A stretch of 64,000 bases of DNA, from IMG/VR virus record IMGVR_UViG_3300005529_000003, positions 30,831-94,830 of that record, one strand, 5' to 3'. A model generated the notes under the pieces. It had not been told where the DNA came from. It made no database searches and was given only the letters and a program-made list of their open reading frames with translations. Below are positions 8,072-14,622 of the stretch, one piece after another. Every line of letters starts with the position of its first letter. The stretch's first letter is position 1. The position numbers and the translations under genes are program-made. Origin of the DNA: a virus.

Positions 8072-8368
8072 CTAGAGGTAACAAACATAGACAGGCTTTT
8101 GCCCTGTGAGTTCGTTTGCGATTCTCACCGCGATCCGCCGCACTGCTAGCGCTCTGAGGGCACTTTCCCCTCCCATGTCGTCGATGTTGTCGTAGCTGTA
8201 CCGCCCGTCACTCCGCACGAGGTAGACACGACGAATCCATTCGCCCTTCATTGCCTCGATCGTCACTAGCCAGAAGTGCTTTCCCACGACTTCGACGACG
8301 ACATCGAAGTCGCCGTCTTGCCTGAAGTGCTCTTCTGTCTTGAGTTGCCAGCCCTGAGTTGAGATCAT
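8072..8368 (-). CDS. hypothetical protein (98 aa)
   Basis: Compact 98-residue product with beta-strand character in the middle (DFDVVVEVVGKHFWLVTIEA) and a C-terminal helix (ALRALAVRRIAVRIANEL). The ATG at 8368 is preceded only by a weak AAAGAG. No family recognised. Confidence 0.55.
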   Translation of the reverse strand: MISTQGWQLKTEEHFRQDGDFDVVVEVVGKHFWLVTIEAMKGEWIRRVYLVRSDGRYSYDNIDDMGGESALRALAVRRIAVRIANELTGQKPVYVCYL

Positions 8369-8491
8369 TCCATTCTCTTTCTGTAGTAGTTCGTTGTGTG
8401 TTGAGACAATAACGCCTCAGCAAGTCCCGCTCTTTCTGTTCTAGCGAGACCCGCCGAGGCATTCATTTACCTGTCGGGCATGGGGGGCGAA

Positions 8492-8717
8492 TCAGTCTGT
8501 TGTCAGGTCTTTTACCACTTCGTCGCGGAGAAGTCTTGCATCCAGTTTGCGGCTTTCTTGCAGCTTCTCTTCATCGTCCCAGAGATCCTGTTCGATCTCT
8601 GACGTTCTGTTGACGAGGTTTTTTTCGGTCCTTCATCCATTGGCTGTCGATCGCTCTGAGTTTTTCCATCACTTGAGCGTATTCGTCCTTCAGGGCTTGT
8701 CGTTCGTCTGCTGTCAT
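8492..8717 (-). pseudogene. small gene split by a frameshift at an A7 run
   Basis: The ATG at 8717 has a perfect AAGGAG. Reading runs as MTADERQALKDEYAQVMEKL... to a run of seven A residues (plus-strand T7 at 8619-8625). After it, the original frame soon stops. The +1 frame continues as a charged, protein-like 42-residue stretch (NLVNRTSEIEQDLWDDEEKL) to a TGA at 8492. With six A residues the frame would be continuous, giving ~74 residues. It may be a sequencing error, a real inactivating mutation, or slippage that makes two products. Both halves look helical. No family recognised. Confidence 0.55.
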
Positions 8718-8726
8718 TTTTTCTCC

Positions 8727-9101
8727 TTACCAGTCGAGTTCTTCATTCAGCTTCTTCCTGATCCTCTTGAACTGCTCTCCCAGTACTCCTTCTGTCTTAT
8801 CTGCTGAGTCCAGCAAGAACAGGATGTGCCAGACTTCCTCGCTTGAAGGCGACCACGGTAGGCGTTTCTTGTCTGTTGCGTACGACATATAGTAGTCGTT
8901 TGCCGGCTTTCTATCCTCCTCCGAAGCTCGTGGCATTCGAGAGAGATAGATCGGTGGTCTTTTCTGGGCGGCTTCCATCTCCTGTCGTATCTGTTCTGTC
9001 AGGAGATCGTGCCAGCCTCGATCCTTTCCTGCCTGGAAAGAGATGAAGCTGACGAGAGCGACGACGATCGATGCGAACACCCACTCGATGATCTGTTTCA
9101 T
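8727..9101 (-). CDS. single-pass membrane protein (124 aa)
   Basis: The start chosen is the ATG at 9101 (MKQIIEWVFASIVVALVSFI) with AAAGGAG upstream; the open frame before it is Arg/Gln-rich and not protein-like. Residues 4-24 form a membrane helix. The remainder is a charged soluble domain with a helical C-terminus (GEQFKRIRKKLNEELDW). Function unknown. Confidence 0.65.
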   Translation of the reverse strand: MKQIIEWVFASIVVALVSFISFQAGKDRGWHDLLTEQIRQEMEAAQKRPPIYLSRMPRASEEDRKPANDYYMSYATDKKRLPWSPSSEEVWHILFLLDSADKTEGVLGEQFKRIRKKLNEELDW

Positions 9102-9147
9102 GACTGAATCTCCTTTCTGTGCAGATTGTCCTTTGGCCTGATGGGAT

Positions 9148-9498
9148 TTAGTCTTCCTTACGCTTGTGACATCCATCTGCGTAGCAGCCCTTGCACATCC
9201 TTGCCTCTTCTGCTGGTAGCATCTTCGTCGCTGTTGCCATTCGCTTCCAGTTGCACGGCTCGGTAGGGTCCTTCTCGTCCAGGACAATTACTGTCCACCC
9301 TTCCACGAGCCAGCCGACCACTCGTCCGTTGAAGGTGTCGTGAGCGTCCTCGTCGTTCATCGGGTGGCTGTGTTCGATGTGCCCGCGGCCGTCGTCCTCT
9401 CTGAAGCTGAACTTGTTCCCGAACCCGTTCGCTTTCTTTCTGTGGTACATCGTGAAAGTCATGGTGACGGCGACGAGAGCTGATGATGTTGTGTTCAT
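9148..9498 (-). CDS. hypothetical protein with C-terminal Cys/His cluster (116 aa)
   Basis: The start at 9498 has AAAGGAAG upstream. The middle is beta-rich (NGRVVGWLVEGWTVIVLDE). The last residues, MCKGCYADGCHKRKED, have a CxxC...C-H cluster able to bind zinc. No family recognised. Confidence 0.6.
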   Translation of the reverse strand: MNTTSSALVAVTMTFTMYHRKKANGFGNKFSFREDDGRGHIEHSHPMNDEDAHDTFNGRVVGWLVEGWTVIVLDEKDPTEPCNWKRMATATKMLPAEEARMCKGCYADGCHKRKED

Positions 9499-9628
9499 TC
9501 GATCTTCCTTTCGTGGTTGATGCTTATCAGATTCTCGAATTCACGTTGTCCAGCCGTACTGTTCGCTGAAGCAGACAGGGTACTTCTTCTCTGACTCGAC
9601 TTCCTCAGCGAGCCATTCGCTCTCCTTG

Positions 9629-9913
9629 TCAGAACGGCATTGTATCTTCGAGCACCTGAAGATGGTTCTGGATGTACCGAGGTAGCGACCTTCGCTCCTC
9701 CTGCTCTTTCATCCTCCTCGCCTCTCGAATCCTGTCGAGTTCGTCGAGGCTGATTCCTTCGTCCTCGCCGTCTTCCTCTGTGTACTTTTCTTCAGTGCCG
9801 AGGTTGCTGAGGTTTTCACAGAAGCAGCAGACGTATCCGCCGTGGAGATTGTTGTAGTCGAGCGTCGGCTGACCGCAGTAGACGCACTCGCAGTCATCAG
9901 GATGTTGAATCAT
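9629..9913 (-). CDS. zinc-ribbon protein with acidic tail (94 aa)
   Basis: Two CxxC pairs in the first 33 residues (CVYCGQ and CCFCEN) make a zinc ribbon. A Glu/Asp-rich stretch and a charged helix (LDELDRIREARRMKEQEE) follow. AAAGGA precedes the ATG. Such small ribbons often mediate protein or nucleic-acid contacts in phage takeover proteins, but the partner is unknown. Confidence 0.65.
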   Translation of the reverse strand: MIQHPDDCECVYCGQPTLDYNNLHGGYVCCFCENLSNLGTEEKYTEEDGEDEGISLDELDRIREARRMKEQEERRSLPRYIQNHLQVLEDTMPF

Positions 9914-9961
9914 GATCGATGTCCTTTCTGTGTCTCTGACGTATTACGTTGTTCGTACGAA

Positions 9962-10006
9962 AGACTCTCTCTAACTTCTTAATGTGTAAGAAGTTAGAGA
10001 GAGTCT
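9962..10006. repeat. perfect 20-bp inverted repeat
   Basis: AGACTCTCTCTAACTTCTTA and its exact reverse complement are separated by ATGTG. It lies between two minus-strand zinc-ribbon genes, 25 bases after the stop of one and 49 bases before the start of the next. There is no T-run on either side, so it is not a classical terminator. An RNase III-type processing hairpin is possible. Confidence 0.8.
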
Positions 10007-10030
10007 ATGACTGCACACCTTGTCGTCGTA

Positions 10031-10195
10031 TCATGCTGCTCCATTTGCACTTACGACGACCTCCGAAACACTCTCTCCATTTGCACACGAAGGGCAGTAC
10101 TCGTCGCCGTAGAGAGTGCGAATGAGTAAGCAGCCGCAGTCGCTGCACCGCTCGTCCTCGTGGCACTCCGCCTCGATGTCGCGTTCTTCCGTCAT
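10031..10195 (-). CDS. small zinc-ribbon protein (54 aa)
   Basis: The start chosen is the ATG at 10195 (MTEERDIEAECHEDERCSDC) with GGAG 8 bases upstream, overlapping the previous stop as ATGA. Two pairs, CSDC and CPSC, spaced about 17 residues apart, form a zinc ribbon. The tail is Ser/Val/Ala-rich. Function unknown. Confidence 0.6.
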   Translation of the reverse strand: MTEERDIEAECHEDERCSDCGCLLIRTLYGDEYCPSCANGESVSEVVVSANGAA

Positions 10196-10593
10196 GATGT
10201 TTCTCCAGTGTTTTCCTGGGTTTGCTGTGTCTGTTGAGACTTCATCCACTCGATGCACTTCATGATGACGTCGCAGTGGCAAGCTAGTGGCGAGCACCAG
10301 CAGCCGAGATCGAGTTCGGGATGCTCGATTAGAAACTGAAGAGCAGCGACGACTGGCTCGTATCCATCCTGGATGCACTGCCACAGGTCCTTCTTAAATG
10401 CTGGAATCGCCTCACCACGTTTGTGAATCACTGTCTTGCCCTCGGCGTCTCTGCACCAAGGACAGGCACGGTGGATCGGATGTTCGTTGGCGAGAGGCGA
10501 AAGAGGCCATCCGTTACAGGCCCGACCGCAGTAGTAGATTCGCTTGGCTCGTGGTGATCCAGGGCGAATCCCTTTCACGTTGACGACTTTCAT
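10192..10593 (-). CDS. DUF4326-like protein
   Basis: 133 residues. The C-terminal part LDLGCWCSPLACHCDVIMKC is the signature of DUF4326 (L-x-C-W-C-x-P-x-x-C-H-x-D-V), and the N-terminus opens with VVNVK as in that family. Extra Cys residues at 22-48 (CGRAC, CPWC) could bind metal. DUF4326 has been linked by comparative genomics to NAD/ADP-ribose-related metabolism (recollection). Here it lies two genes from a NADAR protein, which strengthens that link. GGGAG precedes the ATG. Confidence 0.75.
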   Translation of the reverse strand: MKVVNVKGIRPGSPRAKRIYYCGRACNGWPLSPLANEHPIHRACPWCRDAEGKTVIHKRGEAIPAFKKDLWQCIQDGYEPVVAALQFLIEHPELDLGCWCSPLACHCDVIMKCIEWMKSQQTQQTQENTGETS

Positions 10594-10799
10594 CTTGGCT
10601 CCCAGGTGTTGTTGTCGAGTTCTTCTTGGGCTGTTTCTCTGGTGCGGAAGTAGTCAGATTCTCTGGAGTACGGGCCGCACTTGCAGATCGTGCCGATGTA
10701 GAAGCCCGCGGCCGATCGACAGACTTGCATCTGAAGTTTCGTTCCGCACTCAGAGCAGACGGGACTCGCACCACTGAGGATCGTTTCACCAGGAAGCAT
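10590..10799 (-). CDS. small Cys-rich protein (69 aa)
   Basis: The start chosen is the ATG at 10799, coupled to the stop of the NADAR gene (TGATG) with GGAG upstream. Cys residues come as CSEC and a later C-x-C (CKCGP), which fits a zinc ribbon. It lies between the NADAR and DUF4326 genes and overlaps both, so all three are probably made together. Confidence 0.6.
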   Translation of the reverse strand: MLPGETILSGASPVCSECGTKLQMQVCRSAAGFYIGTICKCGPYSRESDYFRTRETAQEELDNNTWEPR

Positions 10800-11263
10800 C
10801 ACTGATTCTCCTCTGCTTGTTTGAGTTCGTTGCGGACTTGCATGAGCAGCTTGCCGAGATAATTCTCGCCGACGCCGTTGCAAACTCCCCAGAAGACGTC
10901 ACCCCAGGTGTTCGCTTCCACGAGTTCTTCCTCACCCGTCGCCAGGAGCTTCTCTTTCAGGGACGAGATGGCGAACTTCTGTCGCAGCAGTCTCAGCATT
11001 ACCTCCAGCTTGATATCATCCCAGTCTGTTCGAACAGTCGATTGAAGTCCTCTTGCTGTTCGCTTTGCTGCTGCTGGCGTCTCACAGAGCAGGATCGCCT
11101 CACGAGCAGAGCGATCATCGCCTTGCCGAATGACTCCAGGGAAGAACTTTGCCCACTGATACGCCTGCTCGACAGAGTGAAACAGCGTGCCGTCTTTCGC
11201 CTTCACTTCACAAGCCCAGAAGTTCGAGAGCCAGCGGTATTCGCCAAAGAATCCAGCGATCAT
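10799..11263 (-). CDS. NADAR-family protein
   Basis: 154 residues from the ATG at 11263 (AAGGAG seven bases upstream). NADAR/YbiA landmarks are in order: GEYRWLSNFW, FHSVEQAYQWAKF, an Ala-Arg-Glu helix, AKRTARG, W-D-x-x-K...M..LLRQKF, LLATGEEELVEAN, DVFWG and NYLGKLLMQVR. NADAR enzymes act on N-glycosidic bonds of ADP-ribose-linked or related compounds, and some remove ADP-ribose from guanine in DNA. In a phage this could reverse an ADP-ribosylating defence of the DarT type; that is inference. It is the promoter-proximal gene of its operon, with the CTGAACGGTTTGTC-type motif upstream. Confidence 0.85.
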   Translation of the reverse strand: MIAGFFGEYRWLSNFWACEVKAKDGTLFHSVEQAYQWAKFFPGVIRQGDDRSAREAILLCETPAAAKRTARGLQSTVRTDWDDIKLEVMLRLLRQKFAISSLKEKLLATGEEELVEANTWGDVFWGVCNGVGENYLGKLLMQVRNELKQAEENQ

Positions 11264-11333
11264 CTTCCGCTCCTTCACCAGACTTGTAAGCGAGCAAGAG
11301 CGAAACATTCACTCTATCAAACTCACTTACACT

Positions 11334-11364
11334 CCAAGAAAGCAACCACGACAAACCGTTCAAG
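11334..11364 (-). promoter_or_regulatory. recurrent leftward promoter-like motif
   Basis: Minus strand CTTGAACGGTTTGTCG, then GTTGCTTTCTTGG. Near-identical words occur at 13404-13431 (CTGGACAGTTTGCCG, then GCTTTCTTG), 13854-13874 (CTGAACGGTTTGTCGCTTTGC) and 7976-7999 (CTGAAGGGTTGTCTTTC). All lie 50-260 bases upstream of a leftward gene. It is probably a promoter or activator site for early transcription. Confidence 0.5.
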
Positions 11365-11738
11365 CCGTCGAGACAGCGTCCATCTCTAACACCACGAATA
11401 ACAACTTCTCTCCAACCGACGATGAAGAGAGTGGAGAGATTTTCTATTATTCACAGAGCGTGTGGTTAGTCTGGCTACCTAAACACACTGTCAGAAATGG
11501 TTCTTTCTGCTTCTGAGCAAAAACTTTTCACGCCCTTTTCTTGTCGTCATTAACGCACCTGGCGAAGTTTTTTCTGCTTATCGCTTAAGGACTTATGGAA
11601 TCGAAGATGATTTCCTGTTCACTTTTCCTTGACAAGTTGTTTTAAAGTATGCTACACGCTCTTAGAGAGCGTTCCGCAGCGTCCTATCTGCTATTCCACG
11701 ATCCTCCAAAGCGGTAAAACAGCAAGGATTGTTTCAGC

Positions 11739-11799
11739 GGTGGACAAGTTGGTTCCACCTGTCCACATCATCTCATCGAGGTTTTCGATGTGGACAGGT
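11739..11799. repeat. GTGGACA inverted-repeat cluster
   Basis: Inverted repeat ACCTGTCCACATC / GATGTGGACAGGT (11757-11769 and 11787-11799), overlapped on the left by GGTGGA...TCCACC (11739-11759). A further GATGTGG follows at about 11804. Iteron-like; an operator or an origin is possible. Confidence 0.6.
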
Positions 11800-12274
11800 C
11801 TCTGATGTGGAATCTTAAAAGCTTCCTCCGCTCCTCTGTAGGAGTTGAGAGACGAGAAAGTTGTCAGTCCAGAAGCAAGGCTCTGGGCACTTGGGGACCA
11901 AAGGAAGAAGCAGAAATAACGTTCTCGGGCCTTGGGCCTTGATGAGGGTGTGAAGTTCTTCTTCCTCTTCCCGCCTCGTGACGGTCCCCAACACCCACAC
12001 ATGGCTCTGAAGCTCGCTTGACGAACAACAACGAGCAGCGAGTGACTGACAGCAGCCTGGACGAGTGACGAACAACGAAGAGGGACAGCCAACTTCTCTT
12101 TCTTCGCTGGGGAGTAAGAAGAGACTTTTGAAGTTCTCTTCTTCCACTTGTCCATTTCGAGATGACGAAAAAACGATCATTCGAAAACTTTAGAGATTGA
12201 AACCGCGAGAGTGAAGCGACTCAAGAAGCTGAGTTTTCTTGAGACGGTTTGACGATAAGAAGAGAAAAAAGAAA

Positions 12275-12318
12275 AGACCGCGGCCTCTACTCCTTGCGAA
12301 GTAGAAGCTGCGGTCTTC
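12275..12318 (-). terminator. rho-independent terminator
   Basis: Long stem AGACCGCAGCTTCTACTTC / AGTAGAGGCCGCGGTCT with two mismatches. On the minus strand it is followed by TTTCTTTTTTCTC. It ends the transcript of the 12331-12690 gene. Confidence 0.8.
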
Positions 12319-12330
12319 TCGTTCACACGA

Positions 12331-12690
12331 TTAGAAGTGGATGCGACACAGCGTCTTGCGATATTTGATGAATCGCTCTGTGTACATCCTGCGGATCTTG
12401 TAGTCGGGGTGCTGTTCCGACTGTCGCTTTATGTACTGCATCTCTTCGACACACTTCTCTCTAAAGAATAGGAGGTCGTCGCTGCTGAGGTCCACGATGC
12501 ACTCGTAGAGACGCTGGAGCGTGGAGAGGGTGCAGAGGCCGCCACACGCGAGGAACGCCATCCAGGCGTCCGCGATGGAGTGAGAGGGCCTGGTGATTCG
12601 ACGCGGTTCACACACGATGAGGATCGTGAGCACGAGGGCCGCGAAGAAGATCAGACAGAGGGTGAGACGCAGAATCGACAACTCGTTCAT
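12331..12690 (-). CDS. membrane protein (119 aa)
   Basis: AGGAG before the ATG. Residues 5-27 are a strong membrane helix (LRLTLCLIFFAALVLTILIV). A second moderately hydrophobic segment containing Cys follows at ~38-58, then a basic, helical C-terminus (IKRQSEQHPDYKIRRMYTER). Family not recognised. It has its own terminator. Confidence 0.6.
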   Translation of the reverse strand: MNELSILRLTLCLIFFAALVLTILIVCEPRRITRPSHSIADAWMAFLACGGLCTLSTLQRLYECIVDLSSDDLLFFREKCVEEMQYIKRQSEQHPDYKIRRMYTERFIKYRKTLCRIHF

Positions 12691-12732
12691 GTGATTCTCC
12701 TGGCTGGAGTGAGAGTTTACCAGAAACGAAGA

Positions 12733-12758
12733 GAGCCGCCTCGATCGTGAGACGGCTC
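12733..12758 (-). terminator. rho-independent terminator
   Basis: Stem GAGCCGTCTC / GAGGCGGCTC with a 6-nt loop, followed on the minus strand by TCTTCGTTTC. It lies 28 bases past the stop of the next gene upstream. The tail is only moderately T-rich. Confidence 0.65.
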
Positions 12759-12785
12759 GAAACTTTTCGGGACAGAGTGAGTCGC

Positions 12786-13325
12786 TTAGAAGCGATCCTC
12801 TTTAGTCGGCTGCTTCTTCGCGTTGAGAGCGGCGGTGCGGTCGGCGACGAACTTGCGGTGCTTCGTCGCCCGCTCGATTGTGACTTTCTTGCTGCCGTCA
12901 CAGCACAGACAGACGCCAGGCTCCTTCCAGCCGGCGAACTGCACGAAGCCCTTGCCCTTGCACTTGGGGCATTGGACGAGAGCGGGCTTCTTCGACGTGG
13001 ATGCAGCGGGAGCAGCGGGAGCAGTCGGAGGAGTGAAGACCCAACTCCACTGCTCCGACTTCTTGTAGCCGAGATGCCTCAGCAGTTGGCGGAGAGCTTC
13101 ACGCCCTTCCTCGGAGTACTCGGCGGGATCGACTTCGATCGCCTCACCCAGCACCTCGTTGCCGGTGTGGAAAGTGACGAGAGGAAGAAAGCCAGCAGGA
13201 GCAGAGACGTCGAGGCCCGACAGAATCGCTGTACCGCCTGAGTTGGGGACAGAGAACTCGATACGACCATCGACGACTTTCCAGGAGAAGGACATCGCGG
13301 CCAGAACGGAAGAAGAAGCGGTCAT
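12786..13325 (-). CDS. protein with DnaJ-type zinc finger (179 aa)
   Basis: Residues ~10-105 look globular. An Ala/Pro/Thr linker leads to a zinc-binding module at ~118-145 with CPKCKGKGFV and CLCCDGSKKV. These are two C-x-x-C-x-G pairs as in the DnaJ/HSP40 central zinc finger, here only one repeat pair. It may act as a chaperone-like or nucleic-acid-binding adaptor. AAGGAG precedes the ATG, and the leader at 13326-13431 contains the recurrent promoter-like motif. Confidence 0.65.
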   Translation of the reverse strand: MTASSSVLAAMSFSWKVVDGRIEFSVPNSGGTAILSGLDVSAPAGFLPLVTFHTGNEVLGEAIEVDPAEYSEEGREALRQLLRHLGYKKSEQWSWVFTPPTAPAAPAASTSKKPALVQCPKCKGKGFVQFAGWKEPGVCLCCDGSKKVTIERATKHRKFVADRTAALNAKKQPTKEDRF

Positions 13326-13403
13326 GACAGACTCCTTGCCATGAAGTGAAGGAGTTCAAGCAAGCTGCAACACACAGCTTCACCAACTCAAATCACTTCA
13401 ACT

Positions 13404-13431
13404 CAAGAAAGCGAAACGGCAAACTGTCCAG
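13404..13431 (-). promoter_or_regulatory. recurrent leftward promoter-like motif
   Basis: Minus strand CTGGACAGTTTGCCGTTTCG, then CTTTCTTG, about 80 bases upstream of the zinc-finger gene. It is the most divergent of four copies. Confidence 0.4.
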
Positions 13432-13468
13432 TAACGCTGAATGATGTGGTCGTATGCGGAAAAAGAAA

Positions 13469-13497
13469 AACCCCTCAGCCTTGTAGACTGAGGGGTT
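13469..13497 (-). terminator. rho-independent terminator
   Basis: Perfect stem AACCCCTCAG / CTGAGGGGTT with a 9-nt loop, followed on the minus strand by TTTCTTTTT. It terminates the first leftward gene (13517-13777). Confidence 0.9.
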
Positions 13498-13516
13498 CGT
13501 GTTTGTGTCGTGACGA

Positions 13517-13777
13517 CTACTGCCATGCCGACGCCTCGACGGCGGATAGCATTTCGATCTCCTCAGCGAGGGCGTCACTGAGTTGTAGCCACCGCTCCCG
13601 CTCCGCATAGCCGCTGAGCCACCAGCGAGCTTGTTCGAGAAACACGGGCTGCACCTTGCACAGATCTGCGAGTGAGGCATTCTCACAGATCAGATGCAGT
13701 GCGTGGGGGAGCGAGTGAACGCCAGAGACGAACTGTCGTCCTGTTACCACCATGCCGAGCAGACTCTTGACTGCCAT
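13517..13777 (-). CDS. hypothetical immediate-early-position protein (86 aa)
   Basis: First gene leftward of the lysogeny control region, with AAAGGAG before the ATG and its own terminator. This is the position often taken by a regulator or anti-repressor. The product is helical and Leu/Ala/Glu-rich (FLEQARWWLSGYAERERWLQ) without a recognisable DNA-binding motif. Function unknown. Confidence 0.6.
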   Translation of the reverse strand: MAVKSLLGMVVTGRQFVSGVHSLPHALHLICENASLADLCKVQPVFLEQARWWLSGYAERERWLQLSDALAEEIEMLSAVEASAWQ

Positions 13778-14265
13778 CGTCAGTCTCCTTTCGTGTGATC
13801 AGTTGTCGCGAATGCAACACGCATCCACCTAACAACTGATTCACATCCTGAATGCAAAGCGACAAACCGTTCAGTTTCTTGAGTCGTGCGTACGTCGTTG
13901 TGTCTTCTAGCTCTTGAAGCCCAAAACACAACGAGTAGACCCCCGTACCCCCTCCAGATCATCACAGCAATCAATGAAACACTAACGGGGCTCCTTACAG
14001 AAACCCAAAGGATTTTCAAAGTTGGGATACTTTGCGAGTCTTTTATTCGATTTGAATCAACTCGAGACGTGTCAGAAAAACTGGTACGAATTTCTTACAA
14101 AAAAATCACAGGAGTTCATAACTTTTTCATGCAATGCGTTGCATGTTATCTTTCCTTTTAGTTATCGAGTTCTCGATAACTCGAGGTGACGCTTTGCATC
14201 AACAGCGATCACTTCTTCACAAATTCGTAACGAAACAAACAAGAACGGAAAGAAAGTAAAAGAAC
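13778..14265. promoter_or_regulatory. divergent control region of the lysogeny switch
   Basis: About 490 bases without a gene, AT-rich towards the repressor. It contains the leftward motif CTGAACGGTTTGTCGCTTTGC (13854-13874), the palindrome CATGCAA-tgcg-TTGCATG (14128-14145) and the perfect 22-bp palindrome AGTTATCGAGTTCTCGATAACT (14160-14181). The palindromes are plausible operators for the XRE protein encoded just downstream. Confidence 0.65.
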
Positions 14266-14511
14266 ATGCAGGACTTCATCGCAAAGGCTCTGAAGAACTA
14301 CAGGATGCAGCGGAACATGACGCAGGCGGACCTCAGCAGGGAGGCGGACGTCTCGCTCAGGATCATCAACTACATCGAGAGCGGGGAGCAGTTGAACCCA
14401 AAACTCGTCACACTCACGAAACTTGCGAGGGCCCTCGGCGTTTCCGTGGAGGATCTGCTAAGGAATGCCAGGACGTCTTCTTCGAAGAAAACAAATGACG
14501 ATGGGATTTAA
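14266..14511 (+). CDS. XRE-family transcriptional repressor
   Basis: 81 residues forming one HTH_3 domain: an IAKALKNYRMQRNMTQADLS helix pair, the recognition helix region VSLRIINYIESG, and LTKLARALGVSVEDLL. The length is that of a minimal phage repressor without a cleavable dimerisation domain, so induction probably does not follow the LexA route. It lies between palindromic operators and the integrase and probably represses the leftward early genes. No clear Shine-Dalgarno precedes the ATG. Confidence 0.85.
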   Translation: MQDFIAKALKNYRMQRNMTQADLSREADVSLRIINYIESGEQLNPKLVTLTKLARALGVSVEDLLRNARTSSSKKTNDDGI

Positions 14512-14622
14512 CGCACGCCATTTGCGTTAATGCTTACGGATACTTCGAGTTCAGGAAAACACGTCGAATTTTGAGAGTCACTGTACCGTTCTACTACACC
14601 CCACATCGAGGAGTGCCTTAAG

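Larger units (their letters stand above)
11264..12270. other. 1-kb region without convincing genes
   Basis: Open frames here are low-complexity and lack ribosome sites. Visible structure: the leftward promoter-like motif (11334-11364), two dispersed hairpins (about 11404-11441 and 12096-12130), an AT-rich stretch (11440-11660), and a cluster of GTGGACA-containing inverted repeats (11739-11815). It could be a replication origin or a control region; no gene is called. Confidence 0.5.

Noticed and set aside
9541-9640. Open minus frame ending ESEWLAEEVESEKKYPVCF, then SEQYGWTT
   Set aside because: Looks protein-like, but no ATG, GTG or TTG could be found in frame and it starts inside the upstream gene. 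It may be the tail of a frameshifted gene.
11629-11656. TTGACA followed by TATGCT
   Set aside because: Spacing is only 13 bases, too short for a normal sigma-70 promoter, and no gene follows.
11691-12180. Two overlapping minus frames of 121-154 codons
   Set aside because: Low-complexity Ser/Leu/Glu composition, no ribosome site, and a dispersed hairpin lies inside. Left as non-coding.
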